This document shows positions 44,597-56,126 of a stretch of DNA of 64,000 nucleotides, piece after piece (within the stretch, counting starts at the first letter, position 1; every line of letters begins with the position of its first letter). The notes beneath the pieces were generated by a model that saw only the letters and a program-made list of their open reading frames with translations, did no database searches and was not told where the DNA came from. Origin of the DNA: Trichostrongylus colubriformis (lineage: Eukaryota; Nematoda; Chromadorea; Rhabditida; Trichostrongylidae). A program made the translations under genes and the position numbers. The DNA lies in contig OZ022260.1 of assembly GCA_963978905.1 (NCBI GenBank), positions 15,923,725 to 15,987,724 on the forward strand. Direction: 5' to 3'.

Positions 44597-45399
44597 TGTT
44601 GCAGCCGGTACACGTTTCCTCGATCTTTCTGAAATTTTCCATTTATACTTATTCTGCAAAATATGAATTTATAGGTTTCAACAATTTCATATAAGTCGGG
44701 CTCTGGTGGCCTTCAATTCGGTGATAAGCAGTCGGATGATCAGAAAGCGAGAAAAAGTACGATTTGAGATTATGGCTTCGTGTACAGAGCACAGCACAGA
44801 GGTGTGCTGCAAAAGTATAGGCTCCAAATGTAAGAAAATGAGCCTGTAACTCGGAATCGCAGAAGAAATTCTAAACTTTTAAGGAAATTTATTGATGGAC
44901 GGTGAAAGTTTCCATTTTTATGTATTCTTTATATTCACTGGGTCGCTCCTTGAGTGATGTGACAGCGGAATGGAAATTGAATTTGAAACATTCATATTTT
45001 CTCTCGTCCCTCATAAACATTCATTGCTTCTTATAGGGAAACGTTAGAAGGAAATGAAGAGTGAAGGAGTGGAGGTGGCATTAACGCCCTTATTGCAAGT
45101 CCCAAATCGATGCCAATACTGGCCAACGATTCTTCCTTCTCTCCTGAGTCGGTCGGTAAACTGATACTAGTCCACTTTGGGAGATGAGTCCCAAATCGAT
45201 GCCAATACTGGAAAACATTCATTTGTACTTACCCTGTATCCCGAAACTAGTTGTACAGGCATAGCGCAGACAAATGTCGCTACAAATTGTGAATTGAAGT
45301 GAATTGCATGGCACATTGCAGGAAGGAACTGATGGAATTTGTATAATTATGCTATTGCTTATAAAATTTGAAAATATAAAGCATGATACAGTCCACAAG
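44597..45399. other. Upstream flank of the Ly6-like gene
   Basis: No further exon recognised upstream of the signal-peptide ATG. GTCCCAAATCGATGCCAATA is directly repeated at 45097 and 45189, about 92 bp apart. No promoter motif could be supported. Confidence 0.35.
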
Positions 45400-45667
45400 G
45401 CCGGAGGTAGTGTTGTGAGAGGTGCACCCCACTCTCATGGTACGGAGATCAAATAATGTACAACCGCCGCCCAGGCCACGAGGCCTTCCATCCCTCCGGG
45501 TGGATGTACCGGTACCAGATTCGTCTGGGAGAATGGAAGCAGTGACTTGTACATCCGTTGGCTTCCGCAACTCTTTGTGTTCAAATCGCATTCACCTGCC
45601 ACCCTGATTCTGAACAGAACTAAAATGCGCGGCTCATCCCACAGAAGAGATTCATCAACGCCAGAAA
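45400..45667 (+). repeat. tRNA-derived SINE copy
   Basis: The head GGAGGTAGTGTTGTGAGAGG and B-box-like GGAGATCAAATAATG are followed by the body CTTCCATCCCTCCGGGTGGA, GACTTGTACATCCGTTGGC and the 3' end GAAGAGATTCATCAACGCCA. Same order as the copy at 47918. Confidence 0.7.
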
Positions 45668-45691
45668 ACTTCATCTTTAAATTTTTTAAGT

Positions 45692-45835
45692 CTAGTAGGG
45701 GTGGGGGACAGCCTTGTACATCGGTTGGCCGCCGCAAGTCATTGTATAGGCCAAATAGCATTCACCTACCACCATGAAGTGGAACTAGAATGCGCGGCGT
45801 ATCCCACACAAGGGATCGATTACAAAAGAAGTCAA
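45692..45835 (+). repeat. 5'-truncated SINE copy
   Basis: CTTGTACATCGGTTGGCCGC, AAGTCATTGTATAGGCC and GCGCGGCGTATCCCACACAA match the 3' half of the neighbouring SINE copies. The tRNA-like head is missing, as expected of incomplete reverse transcription. Confidence 0.6.
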
Positions 45836-46678
45836 AAGTAATCCTTTATGATGTTGAAGCAAAGCCATAGCGCTTCACATGGATGATAAGAATTCTATCA
45901 ACGCATGCGACCTGACCTCTCCGTGCGACTCGCGCAAGGGCCTTCATATCTTATCACAAGTTATGCGTGAAGTGTAACAGAGCTCTTTCATTCCACGAGC
46001 GTGCAGTCGCCAGCATTTCGTTTGGAAGTCGCAAAGCGGCGTTTCTTCTCAAACACAACCGAAAGGCCTGTCCCAAAGCTTATTCACCACAATTCTGCCT
46101 ATAACACAAGGTACAATCAAATAATCACGGACACATAACCGCGGCGGTGAAGCTCACCTACAAATTTGTGGTTGCCGAATAGAGAAGGACCAATATTCAT
46201 GAAGGATCGACTATTGCTCATAAAACTAATAGTGCCTTCTCGAGTAGTCTTCAGTCATGAAACCTCACTGCTGAAGGACAGTCGAAACCTCAGGCCAACA
46301 ACAGAACGCTCCCTGACACACCCTCGTTGGCAGGGTGAGGTAATGGAACTACGGACCTGGATATAGAGCTACTGAGAGCCAAATCAAGAAAAGTACAAGG
46401 GCCACTATAAGGATACTGACAGCGATTTTTTGAAATTTCTGGTAATGTTTAAATTGGTCCGAAAGTGACCAAACTTTTCCGCATAGGTTTTGTAAAATTA
46501 GTTAAGCTAGTTAATGATCAACTTCTCAAGAGGAGTAAATTTTGGATTGGAAAAAGAGAAAGATACTCGCTAAAAATTTTCTCGGGGGATCCTCTGCAAG
46601 ATGATGCTTTATTAAAAAGCGATATTAAAATCACCTTCTTCATCAGGTAGTAGTACTAGTTAGTTATAGGATAGCTTT

Positions 46679-47465
46679 TGGCGTTAATCAATCTCTTCTG
46701 TGGGATACGCCGCACATTCTAGTTCCTTCAGAATCGTGATGGCTGGTGAATGTGATGTGGCCTATGCAATGACTTGCGGTGGCCAGCCGATGTACAAATC
46801 AGTGCTCCTATCTCCGAGACGAGTCTGGTACCAATTTATCGACCCCGGAGGGGGGAGGAGGGAAAAACTCACCTCCGCGCGCATGCGGCGCGTGCTGGGT
46901 GACGTCACAGCCACCGCGCGACACGACGATTTGCGATAATCTGCGCTACAAACATTGCTCTTCAATGAGGATAACTTTGCTGTCACTTCACCAAAGTCAT
47001 GAGATGGCTTGCACTTTTCTACTATGTGTCTCCCCGCATGGTTTTACATGAGACGGAGCACACAAAGTCTCCTGAAACTTCTACATCATTGAGCTGAGGC
47101 AAATCCATACGTCTAGAGAGCCTGCCACTTTGAAAAAGGCCAGCTCTCCCAGCTGTCGAAAGTTTGTCAAGACAGTAAAGCCTCCGCAGTACTATGTACT
47201 CACCCTCTCAATGTATTAGCAAAACACAACAAGGTTACCCTCTATAAAGCGCTTTGGTAGGAGCAAGGCCATCGCTCACCGTCGCGCTGCGCGGTGGCTG
47301 TGACGTCTCCCAGCACGCCCCGCATACGCGCGCCGGTGAGTTTTTCCCGGGAGCCCCGGAGGGATGGAAGGCTTGGTTGGCCTGGGCGGGCGTCGATGCG
47401 GGATTTGATCCTTGCACCATGAGAGTGGTGAGTGCGCCACCTGTCACTGCACCACCTCCGCCCAC
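46679..47465 (-). repeat. tRNA-derived SINE split by a 502-bp insertion
   Basis: The 3' part is 46679-46851 and the 5' part (head) is 47354-47465. Read on the minus strand without 46852-47353, it gives a normal SINE: head GGTGGTGCAGTGACAGGTGG, B box GGATCAAATCCCG, body, and end GATTGATTAACGCCAAAAGC. The B box is the best-preserved in the window. Confidence 0.8.
46852..47353. mobile_element. MULE-like non-autonomous element with 9-bp target duplication
   Basis: The insertion is bounded by CCCCGGAGG on both sides (46843-46851 and 47354-47362), and that sequence occurs once in unbroken SINE copies. The ends GGGAAAAACTCACCTCCGCG (46860) and the inverted CGCCGGTGAGTTTTTCCC (47332) extend as about 90-bp terminal inverted repeats, including CTGGGTGACGTCACAGCC against GGCTGTGACGTCTCCCAG. 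A 9-bp duplication and long TIRs are the Mutator-like signature. No coding. Confidence 0.75.
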
Positions 47466-47917
47466 GTAGTACTACTATGTATGATTATCGATACATGGCT
47501 CATGTTTGACTATGGTTATGGGCAAGTCGTTCAGCCTTCGGATGGGCTCGAACCCGCACCAGCCATCGAAGATGTTAAAAATCTAGACCAGGTGGAGCAT
47601 TGTTTTTTTTTGGAAAGCATGGCCATTAATATGGAAATCTTCAATGGAGGATGCGCAATTTCGGTGCTATAGCACTGAGGGGGTGGGGGTGGGGCATTCC
47701 ACTATGGACATTATTTTTACCTAAGCCTAAAGGGAGGAAGGAACCCCTCCTTCCCTTCATTAAGGCTTAGGAAAAAGTATACGCCTGAATGTGCAGATTG
47801 ACCCCTCAAGGATCTCCCTTGGATGCATAGATAACCAACTTTTTATAAGATGCTCCCCCCCCCCCCTTCCTCATTGCAATAGCACCGTAATGTCTACATG
47901 TAATATCAGTGGAACGG

Positions 47918-48168
47918 GGTAGGTGGTGCATTTGCAGTGGTGCGCACCCAATTTCATAGTGGAGAGTTCAAATCCTGCAAAAAGCGGGCCCAGGAAAACC
48001 AAGACTTCCATCACTCCGGGGTGGATGAATCGGTTCAGAGCACTGACTTGTACATCAGGCCCCCGCAAGTCATTGCATAGCCAAGCCGAATCGCATTCAT
48101 CTGCCTCTGATTGGAACAAGAAGGCACAGCGCATCCAGAGAAGAGATCGATTTACGCCAGAAGCGTTG
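47918..48168 (+). repeat. tRNA-derived SINE copy
   Basis: The head GGTAGGTGGTGCATTTGCAG and a good B box AGTTCAAATCCTGC are followed by CTTCCATCACTCCGGGGTGG, GACTTGTACATCAGGCCCCC and the 3' end GAAGAGATCGATTTACGCCA. Confidence 0.75.
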
Positions 48169-48446
48169 AAACTCAAACTATGACATTAGTGGAAAAGTGG
48201 AAATGTTAGAAATGTGCTCCGTTAAAAAGACGGCGTTGGGAGTCGCGATGGACCTGCAATTTCCTCATGCCTGGCTAGGGCTTTGTGTACATATTGTATG
48301 AAGGACAATTGCAAATTGTTCGCACGCCAGTTATGAGATGTGTTTTCGGTGCATGATGATAAAATAGAAATGCTATTTTCAAAAAAAAAAGAACCAAGCG
48401 CAATATAGCTTTGCTCCATATTTCCCAGCCGCCCTGAACATACATA

Positions 48447-48952
48447 CAGTAGCGCTCAAAAGTCTTCAGCCAAAACTTTTTTGTCATAACTTCTTTTCTA
48501 CTTGACCAAATTTGACAAAATTTTAATATGTGGTGCCTGAGCATATTGTCAACATTTCCTTCTACTTGAGTGCCGCTTGACACTTTTCATGGTTTTTTAC
48601 AAGACTTTACTACAAGACCATCCAAGAACAAGAAAAAGGCTTGATCAAGAAAAACGGCTTTCTTTACAAAAACAAACGAGCAAGCCTCAGAGAACATCAA
48701 TACTTTCTAGAAAGACCACGACCTCTGATGACAGCGGCACAGCGGGACGGCATAGCGGTGGCACTCCAAGAACAAAAAATTTCATATAACCACGTAACTT
48801 ACACCGTTGAACGCCAAAATAGTATATTAAGTATGCAATATCTCCAAGTACAACATACTAAAATTTCTCTCAGATTGGTGCAGTTGCAAAAAAGTTACAT
48901 GTGAAAAACCCAAGTGAACAACCATTTGGCCGAATACTTTTGAGCGCTACTG
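48447..48952. mobile_element. Short Tc1-type element, abutting the next one
   Basis: CAGTAGCGCTCAAAAGTCTT faces AATACTTTTGAGCGCTACTG, flanked by TA at 48445-48446 and 48953-48954. The interior (+) reads LMTAAQRDGIAVALQEQKIS, suggestive of the helix-turn-helix of a Tc1-like transposase but too short to be sure. 506 bp. Confidence 0.7.
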
Positions 48953-48956
48953 TATA

Positions 48957-50526
48957 CAGTGCGTTTCATAATTATAAGGTCACCCCCAAATTTTCGGTTT
49001 TCACAACACACAGCCAGCCGAAAATTTTTTAAGTATTTTTTACAGATTCCTCACCACAGAAAACCCTTCCATACTAGTTTTAATGACATTACTTTTTAGC
49101 CCGATATTTCCATGAATATTTTCTGATTTCTGTGCCGTTTCATAATTATAAGGTCACCCCGAAGAAAAAGAAGATTTGCTAGAGTTAACAGCGCATGCGA
49201 AGGAGCTCATAATTTATGGTTCCTCCCTGTTTAAGAACGACATTAACTAGCCGTTTGGGGAAGTGGAAACGAAACTTCGAAGAGCCTCACCACAGATATT
49301 GTTCCAGTCTTCAACAATTGCCTGTTTCAGCAGCTATGCTTCCCGGAATTGGCGATTATTGGGGTAAATATTTTGCGGCGATGTCTTCTAGATCTCCCCA
49401 GTAGAGCTGAGACCAAGAACACATGTTATCTATGGCTGGAGGTCCGTATTTTGGAACTTTAACCACGATTCCGTTGAATGACCTACGTGAACAGCAGCCT
49501 TGTCATGCTGTTAGACGCAATTATGAAGAGCCGATCGGCTCCAAAAAGCAACTGATTTTTTCGTAAGATCTTCTAGCAGTCTCTAGAATCCATTCTGCAG
49601 GTTTCGAAGCAAGGTTCAATGCAACCTCATTGCCGAAAACCACTTAGGCCATCACCCTTCTCCCAGAAAAATTGCCAAGGCTCCGCTAGAACGGCGCACT
49701 TCTCAGACCAAGCTAATACTACCTCTACCCGTCAGCACTATACAAATAGAGTATTTTCAGACTCAAAAGTACAATTCGGATGGAACTATTCGCATGCAGG
49801 GTGCAACTGCTATGCAAATTCATTTTCGTTCAATCCGTGCTCAAGAACAACTTTATGAATTGAAGTCGTTCCGCCTTATGGTGTGCTGTAGGCCTCGAAA
49901 ACTACTTCATCATTTCTTCAGTGATGTTTCTGCTCTTCCTCGCTGCTGTACACGCTGTGGTTCCAGACTAAAAATGGTTTTACTCCAAACAAATCTGGTC
50001 CATGGAGGAGGTGCTGTAGGAAGTGGCCCCAACAATCCTTTCCTCGTTAATGATAATAATCTCACGTGGGAGTCCAGAGCCTGAAAAACACCTGAAGACA
50101 CCGAATCTCTCAAATGTCATCTAACTGAGAACAGGAATCTTCCGATTTTTTTTGGAATGGCTCTCAAACTGAGCCTAGCACCACAAGAACGCCCAAATCT
50201 GGGCTTTTCTCTCGGAACATAGTAGCTAGCCACAAATCGATTGAATATGTATCTCGAAGATGTATTTGGAAGACAAATCAACCATCACAGACCTGCCGGG
50301 GCCTTAACTTTTTTCTTTTTCCAGGGTGACCTTATAATTATGAAACGGTGCAGAAAAACAAAAAATACTCCTAAAAACATAAGGTAAACGAGAGTGCTAC
50401 CAAAAATCGGACAACGGGGTTATTTCAGGTGAGGAATCCGTCTATGGGAGTGAAAAGATTCCTAAATGGAGTGTTGTCGAGAAAACCTGAATTTCAGGGG
50501 TGACCTTATAATTATGAAACGCACTG
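48957..50526 (+). mobile_element. Tc1-like transposon with IR/DR ends, decayed
   Basis: Outer ends CAGTGCGTTTCATAATTATA and its inverse at 50507-50526 are flanked by TA. A second copy of TTTCATAATTATAAGGTCAC lies at 49138, and its inverse at 50322-50346, so each end has two direct repeats. Transposase traces on the plus strand are broken: RVFSDSKVQFGWN resembles the F-S-D-E-S-x-F catalytic stretch, and HGGGAV the later G-G-G motif. 1570 bp. Confidence 0.8.
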
Positions 50527-50564
50527 TATAGCTTGAAGTAGATGATGGCTGAATTGTTGGCTGC

Positions 50565-50915
50565 TCAAATTCTCCCTTTCAACTTGCAAGTTCCCTTGTG
50601 CAACTCGAAATCGGAAATTTCTCGAAGTCCCTCGATTTCTGTAGAATTGACAAATTCTTCGACAGCTTTATCTAACCTTTCTTGTTGTGATCCTTTCTTG
50701 AAGACGGATCACATTTCAAAAGCTGTTCCATTTATGGAAGGACAACATGTTCTGAAGCCTTGCCTACACTCATTTTACGTCTACATATTTCTTCGTTCAT
50801 GTAAAATGAGCCGACATGGAAATTTCACACCCCCAATCAGCGCTTCAGTTTCATTTTGGTTCCTTGTAAACAGTTCTACAAGGAATGTGAGTATCAAAAT
50901 GACGATAGCCTGCAT
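50565..50915 (-). pseudogene. Possible secreted-protein gene or pseudogene, unrecognised
   Basis: On the minus strand, ATG at 50915 opens MQAIVILILTFLVELFTRNQ, a good signal peptide, then NETEALIGGVKFPCRLILHE. After two stops 6 nt apart (a possible but very short 33-nt intron), the same frame continues ECRQGFRTCCPSINGTAFEM, a TGA, then ERLDKAVEEFVNSTEIEGLR and CKLKGRI stop. 117 codons with three internal stops in one frame suggests a decaying gene or an undetected splice pattern. The plus strand is also open across this region (50542-50994) but reads poorly. No family recognised. Confidence 0.35.
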
Positions 50916-50994
50916 GGAAGTCTACTACTGGAAGGGCGGCAATTTTAGTAATACGAGATTTTCTCTAATTCTACCAACACATAATGACTATTGA

Positions 50995-52871
50995 ATATGA
51001 TTTTAAAAGACTAAAAATTTTTGGTCTGCTCTCTTGGATTCATGTTACTTTTGGCTTCTTGGGAAGGTCTTCTGAGCACACATATGAGTTAACATCAGTG
51101 TCAGTAGAAAACTTAGCGAATACCGTAGTGAAAGCAGCAAAAGGATTCAAAAGGTCATAAGAGCAGGTCGTAATAACGCATCCTTGCTAACGAAAATATT
51201 CTTCCACAGGAGAAGGAGGGGTCGTGTTCAGTTGAATAGGAGGGTGGTCGTACCTGCAGAGGTCAGAGATAAGCACTAGAATTCAAACTTTCAATAGGCT
51301 TCGATGAGAAGCGAAGGGTAATTCATAGCGAAGTGTTAAGCGATTTGACATAGAAAATGGAATAAAATCGTAGCAATTCCACTTGCTAACAATAACATTT
51401 TGCTGAATAACCCCAAAATATCAGGTTTTCTCCCAGTCAAAGATAGTTCAGAACGGCAATGAAAGGTAACTGCAGACCACAGAGGGTGCAATATGTAGGT
51501 GGTTAGAGCGAATACACATACAGTGTTTCAAATCATGTGCTATTTTGGTGAGCTGATCAGTGATATATGCATACACTTTCAGTTTTTCGCAAAGATGACT
51601 TAGTGCTAATAACTGAAGAGTAAAGTAGTGCATAATAATAAGAATATTAAACAGTATAGTAACAACCAAAAGTTTGTTGAGTAGTAAGTATCATACGAAA
51701 CAACCCAACAAAAAGTGATGCATCGGTATGTATGTATTGATTCCGCAACGGTTTAGTTTCAAGTAAATCGGATGAGTCATCCCTCACAGACAACCTATTA
51801 CTCCACTAGTTTGTCCCGTCCACTGTTACACATCGGTTCGGAACAAAAAGCATAGATGTCACAGTTTTTGAAGATATCAACGTAATTTGCAATAGTAAGA
51901 CATCTCCTAAAAAAGAGATTCACATTATCAATATGTATAAATTACATGTAACATTCCCATTGAGGTATTATTCCAGAGTAATATTTTCTTTTATTAGAAT
52001 TTCTCTGATCACACCTCTTCTTGTTCGTCTATACGCGTAATTCATACCGACATTGATGTATACATATTGTTAGCACACACAGTTTTCAGTAAAACGAAAT
52101 AGGTACAGTAAGGTACAAGTTCGAGGGTAATATTAACAAGGCTTTTCAAACATTGGCTCTTCAAAACAGCTGGTTTTGCCGTAATTTGTGCGAATAAATA
52201 AATAAATAAAAATATCGCTGCAAATGCTACGTACATATGTAGCTGTCGGCAGAGCGTTCGACCTTGAATGGTTTCGAACCCGATCTATGGCCTTTTTCCC
52301 TTAGCTTTTTAATAATGTGATTGACATAGTTTATAAGCTATTTGGTAGTACATACATATTTTCAGTGGTGATATTTCATATTAACAGTAATGCTTCGATA
52401 GCAATAATATGTTAACAAAATAATGAACATAAAAGCAAAAGTATTTCATAAACTTCCACAATTTTTAAAATTTCTAATTTTATAGTTTATCTGTAAAACA
52501 CATCACTAGAGTAGAAGCAAAAGTTGAAACAATGTTTCAATCAGGGAAACTTAAAAACGGTGATTAGTACAAAAGGGCCAAATGAAAGGATCGTAAAGGT
52601 TCAATAAAGCCCTTTTCAGTTGAATGTTGAACAAGAAAGATATCAACACCGGAAGAATGGAGTCATAAGAAAGCAAAGAAAATTTGTGTAGAGGAAATTG
52701 CGTGCATTTGTCATTGAAAGAAGTTTGACGGAAGTTGTCCGCCGCTGTGTGACATCTTTTACACTCGGCGGCCAACTAGTTCTAGTTGGACGACAGTCAT
52801 TGTAATAATCGTCTGAACATCAAGGCATCGGTTCCTACTAAACACATAGAAAGACAAAAAGTATATACTCA
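50995..52871. other. Unassigned sequence
   Basis: No gene recognised. A (AAAT)n tail-like run (GAATAAATAAATAAATAAAA) lies at 52190-52209, similar to one at 61204-61219; such tails end some nematode LINEs and SINEs. The open frames here are unsupported. Confidence 0.35.
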
Positions 52872-52985
52872 AAGTTAGTCAATTCCATTTCTGGGATGCG
52901 CCATGCATTCCTGTTTCATACCTAATTGTGGTGGCGGACGAATACAATCTTATGTATGCAATGGGGTCCGACCGATGTACAATTT
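52872..52985 (-). repeat. SINE 3' fragment
   Basis: The plus strand reads GTTAGTCAATTCCATTTCTG, GGGATGCGCCATGCATTC and GGGGTCCGACCGATGTACAA, the 3' half of the SINE at 22649 in the same orientation. The head is missing. Confidence 0.55.
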
Positions 52986-54477
52986 GAATGTTAAACGAAA
53001 TAGATTTTTTGTATGCTGCATATGAGCCATGCAAAAATCGTTTGTATCATCGAATATGTGCATAGGAGAATAGGAGACGCTTAAAAGAGAACTTGAATAA
53101 TATAAATAGTTGTATAAACTATTAATAATTCTTGTTTATTTTTAGTTATTTCAATATTAGTTATAGTATACTGGACGATTTGGGTTTTGTATCGCTTATG
53201 TGAGAAGAAATATAGAGTTTTTGCATGAAAGCCTCGGAGGCCAATGGCTAGTAGAAAGTTTCGTATCAGAGACTTATAAACGCAACACTGGATTGTCTGA
53301 GAAAACATATGGAACAGCTGTTGAATTGATCATTAGGCCTGATGATTGGCCGCTGGAGGGATCTCGTGATTAGCAAATTGAAAACAACGGATTTAAATCT
53401 CATACGTGTTCACACTTTTATTGGGAGTAAAAACACTGAGCTCTTTGAACTCGATGATGACTCAGATGTCGAAAGAGACTTGATCAGACCGGTTACAGAG
53501 ACCACCTGGTGGACTGTCCATCACTAATTTTTTCAAATTATATTTGTACCTAGATTCTTTTTTGGACTTTGCCCATTTTTTCGTTTACCTCTCCTCTCTC
53601 TAGCTTTGTTTTTAATCCAAATGTTTATGGAACAACACCTCCATAAAGCTTTCTTGAGTGTTTTGGAATGAATTTTGGAAATCTCACATTGTTTCATACA
53701 TGTTTAGATCAACATGAGGCTTCGGGACAAGACAATGCCAAAGTTTATTTCTAAAATCAACTTTTACAATTTTTTATTATTCAGCTTTCTACTTCTTCCT
53801 TGCTTTCGTAAATTATGAATGCACCTGCTTTTGGTCACCGGGCTTTCATCTACTATTTTCTTTCACTTGTCAGGCTTACTTTTTATTTTCAGTTGTTTCA
53901 ATATCATATTTCTAAATGATAGTAATTATTTATTTCCTGTCTATTTTACCGGGAACATCGCTCCAGGACGACCCTATAAGTTTTCGTGGCTTAGATAGTT
54001 CCCTTTCATGTCGAAGATGAAGTTGGTGTGAATATGTGGTTGTGATCCGGATTGGTGTTTTCCATATTCTACATCGAGATAGATCTTTATACAACACTTA
54101 GTGACTCCCTAGAATGTCTATCAAACAACGTCCTGCCTTTGATTGTGAGACGTACTAGTGACCTTTCCGTATGTGCCATTACAAATGTAAGAGCTCTCAC
54201 GATCTCACTTTTCTGTTTATCACTGCTGCTCCAGGAGATATGTATGAGTAGGACAGCATGTTTTTTGTTTGTTCAGCGTGCTCGAATTACACCTGCTGAA
54301 AGTCCTAAAAGGCATCGTTGAATGACTGTCATAAACGATAGCGATGAGGATATCTATGGGAATTCGTAATGGACTTTGCTACTTAAGATCTCTACAGAAG
54401 GATCTATGCAGCCTCTCAATTCTGTTAGCTGCTGATTTTCGCCGTAGCGCGCGAAGCGGAAGTCGCTTCAAGTGATG
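52986..54477. other. Unassigned, AT-rich
   Basis: Short open frames at 53342-53527 (FELDDDSDVERDLIRPVTET) and 54052-54321 look mildly coding, but no splice chain could be built. The block GCTGCTGATTTTCGCCGTAG at 54428 is shared with 13228 and 26200. Confidence 0.3.
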
Positions 54478-55120
54478 ACAAGGGAGGGACCCGAGATAGA
54501 AGTGGCCATTTAGAATGTGATAGATATGATCCGACGTATTTTCGGACGCTGACCTCGAACCTGCATTCCAAATTTCTCTGAGAGATTCTCTGAGCGAAAG
54601 ATTCTCTGAGCGTAGTTATGGGAGTTTTTTGAAAAAAAAAATACTATTAGATGGTAGTTCGGAAGCCCGTAGCGCGCGGGCCAGACGTTCTCGCGCAAAA
54701 GCAGTGCGATTTTTGTGCTTAGGGAGACAAACTACCTCATGGGGCATTTTTTCACCCAGCTCGAGAATTTGTCCAAACATTACAAAATTTCTTGGCCTAT
54801 CGAGAATTCGACCGAATTTCGGAAAAATTCCTGGCCTGCCCAGCAGGGCTCAATTTGGCTAAAAACATGTTCTATAGTTGCAGTTTGGTCCCCTGAACAT
54901 AAAAATCGCACTGGTTTTGCGCGCGAACGTCTGGCCCGTGTGTTATGAGCTTTTAACTTACCATATAATTGCATTGTTTTTTCAAAAAACCCTATATAAA
55001 CCCGCTCAGAAAATCGTTCTGCTAATTTGGAATGCAGGTTCGAGTTCAGCGTCCGAAAATACGTCGGACCATATGCATTCCATTCCGGATGGCCACTTCG
55101 ACCTCAGGTCCTTCCCTTGT
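54478..55120. mobile_element. Fold-back element without the mariner insertion
   Basis: ACAAGGGAGGGACC faces GGTCCTTCCCTTGT. The arms mirror throughout: GTATTTTCGGACGCTGA against TCAGCGTCCGAAAATAC, and CCAGACGTTCTCGCGCAAAA against TTTTGCGCGCGAACGTCTGG. 643 bp; no transposase. The same family as 57721-59100. Confidence 0.8.
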
Positions 55121-56126
55121 GCGTCGTGAGACGGTCCTGTCCGAGACGTGAGCTTTTTCCCATGACTCAACCTTTTGTTACAGCGATCTGTGCAGCCTGG
55201 GTGTGTACACATGGTACGAATGACCTCCTTCGTCGCCTATGTGAGAAGAGCTAACAAATTAGTGTCGCGTGCGAAAAATTAATCAACTAGATATGGGAAA
55301 TAGAGGTCACCAATACGCCGCTTAACCTCACAAGTTGAGTTTAATGTACACAAAGGGAGAAAGTAAGGCAGTTTTATGATACAGAAGGAGGGAGGCAAAA
55401 GACAGTCGCTAGGTTATGGCTCATATTCGCCATGTGTACAAATCAGCGAGTAATGAAAGAGATTAAAGCAATGAGAAAAAATATTCCTGAAATGCTTCTC
55501 TATGAGCAGAGGCATACCATGACTCCATACTTTCATCTTCATGAAAATATGCAGCAGTCAGTTGGCGGCACTGTGCACCTACGGCATCAAGTTCTGCTCA
55601 AAATAGCGGAGCTAACTTCCCGTAGTGGGTCTCTCATGAGGAACTCCAGGCTCCAAAGACTGTCGTTTTGGTTCTGGGACGACACTGCCTGCTGTGACAA
55701 CGCTATTGTGATTCGAAGTGTAATTCTTCGTGCTTTAAACCCCCTGTACTTATAAGACTAAAGTGAAAAGTATAAAATGTTGCGGAAAACGAAACTAATT
55801 TCAGACTCATTAATATATCATATAAGCTTAATAGCTCCACAGAATGAGTATATCCAACTTATGGATAAGAATCAAAAACTTGTTATATTGTTGAGAAAGG
55901 TTGGTATGTTAAAATCAGTTAAGTGGTTCGTCTCGCCTCTACTCATACGAACCAATTTTTTTTACCAACCCCCGAGGCTCAACGGTGAGATGGGGTGATG
56001 GAAAACAAAAGAATATATCAAATAAGGTGAAAAAATAGTGAAAAAGTCGATTAATGAAGGAGTATTATCCTATTATGGATTTCAGCAGCGTATAGCTGAC
56101 TTTTCATTCTCGCACCTACTTAATTA
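55121..56126. other. Unassigned; includes a dispersed repeat at 55905-56060
   Basis: 55905-56060 matches 34600-34850. The plus-strand frame 55432-55755 (MCTNQRVMKEIKAMRKNIPE) is open for 107 codons but has no recognised family or splice partners. Confidence 0.3.

Noticed and set aside
50542..50994. 150-codon plus-strand frame
   Set aside because: Composition is poor, and the opposite strand gives a more protein-like reading with a signal peptide; kept only as a pseudogene candidate on the minus strand.
53342..54321. Two mildly coding-looking frames
   Set aside because: No phase-consistent splice chain or family motif could be built between them.
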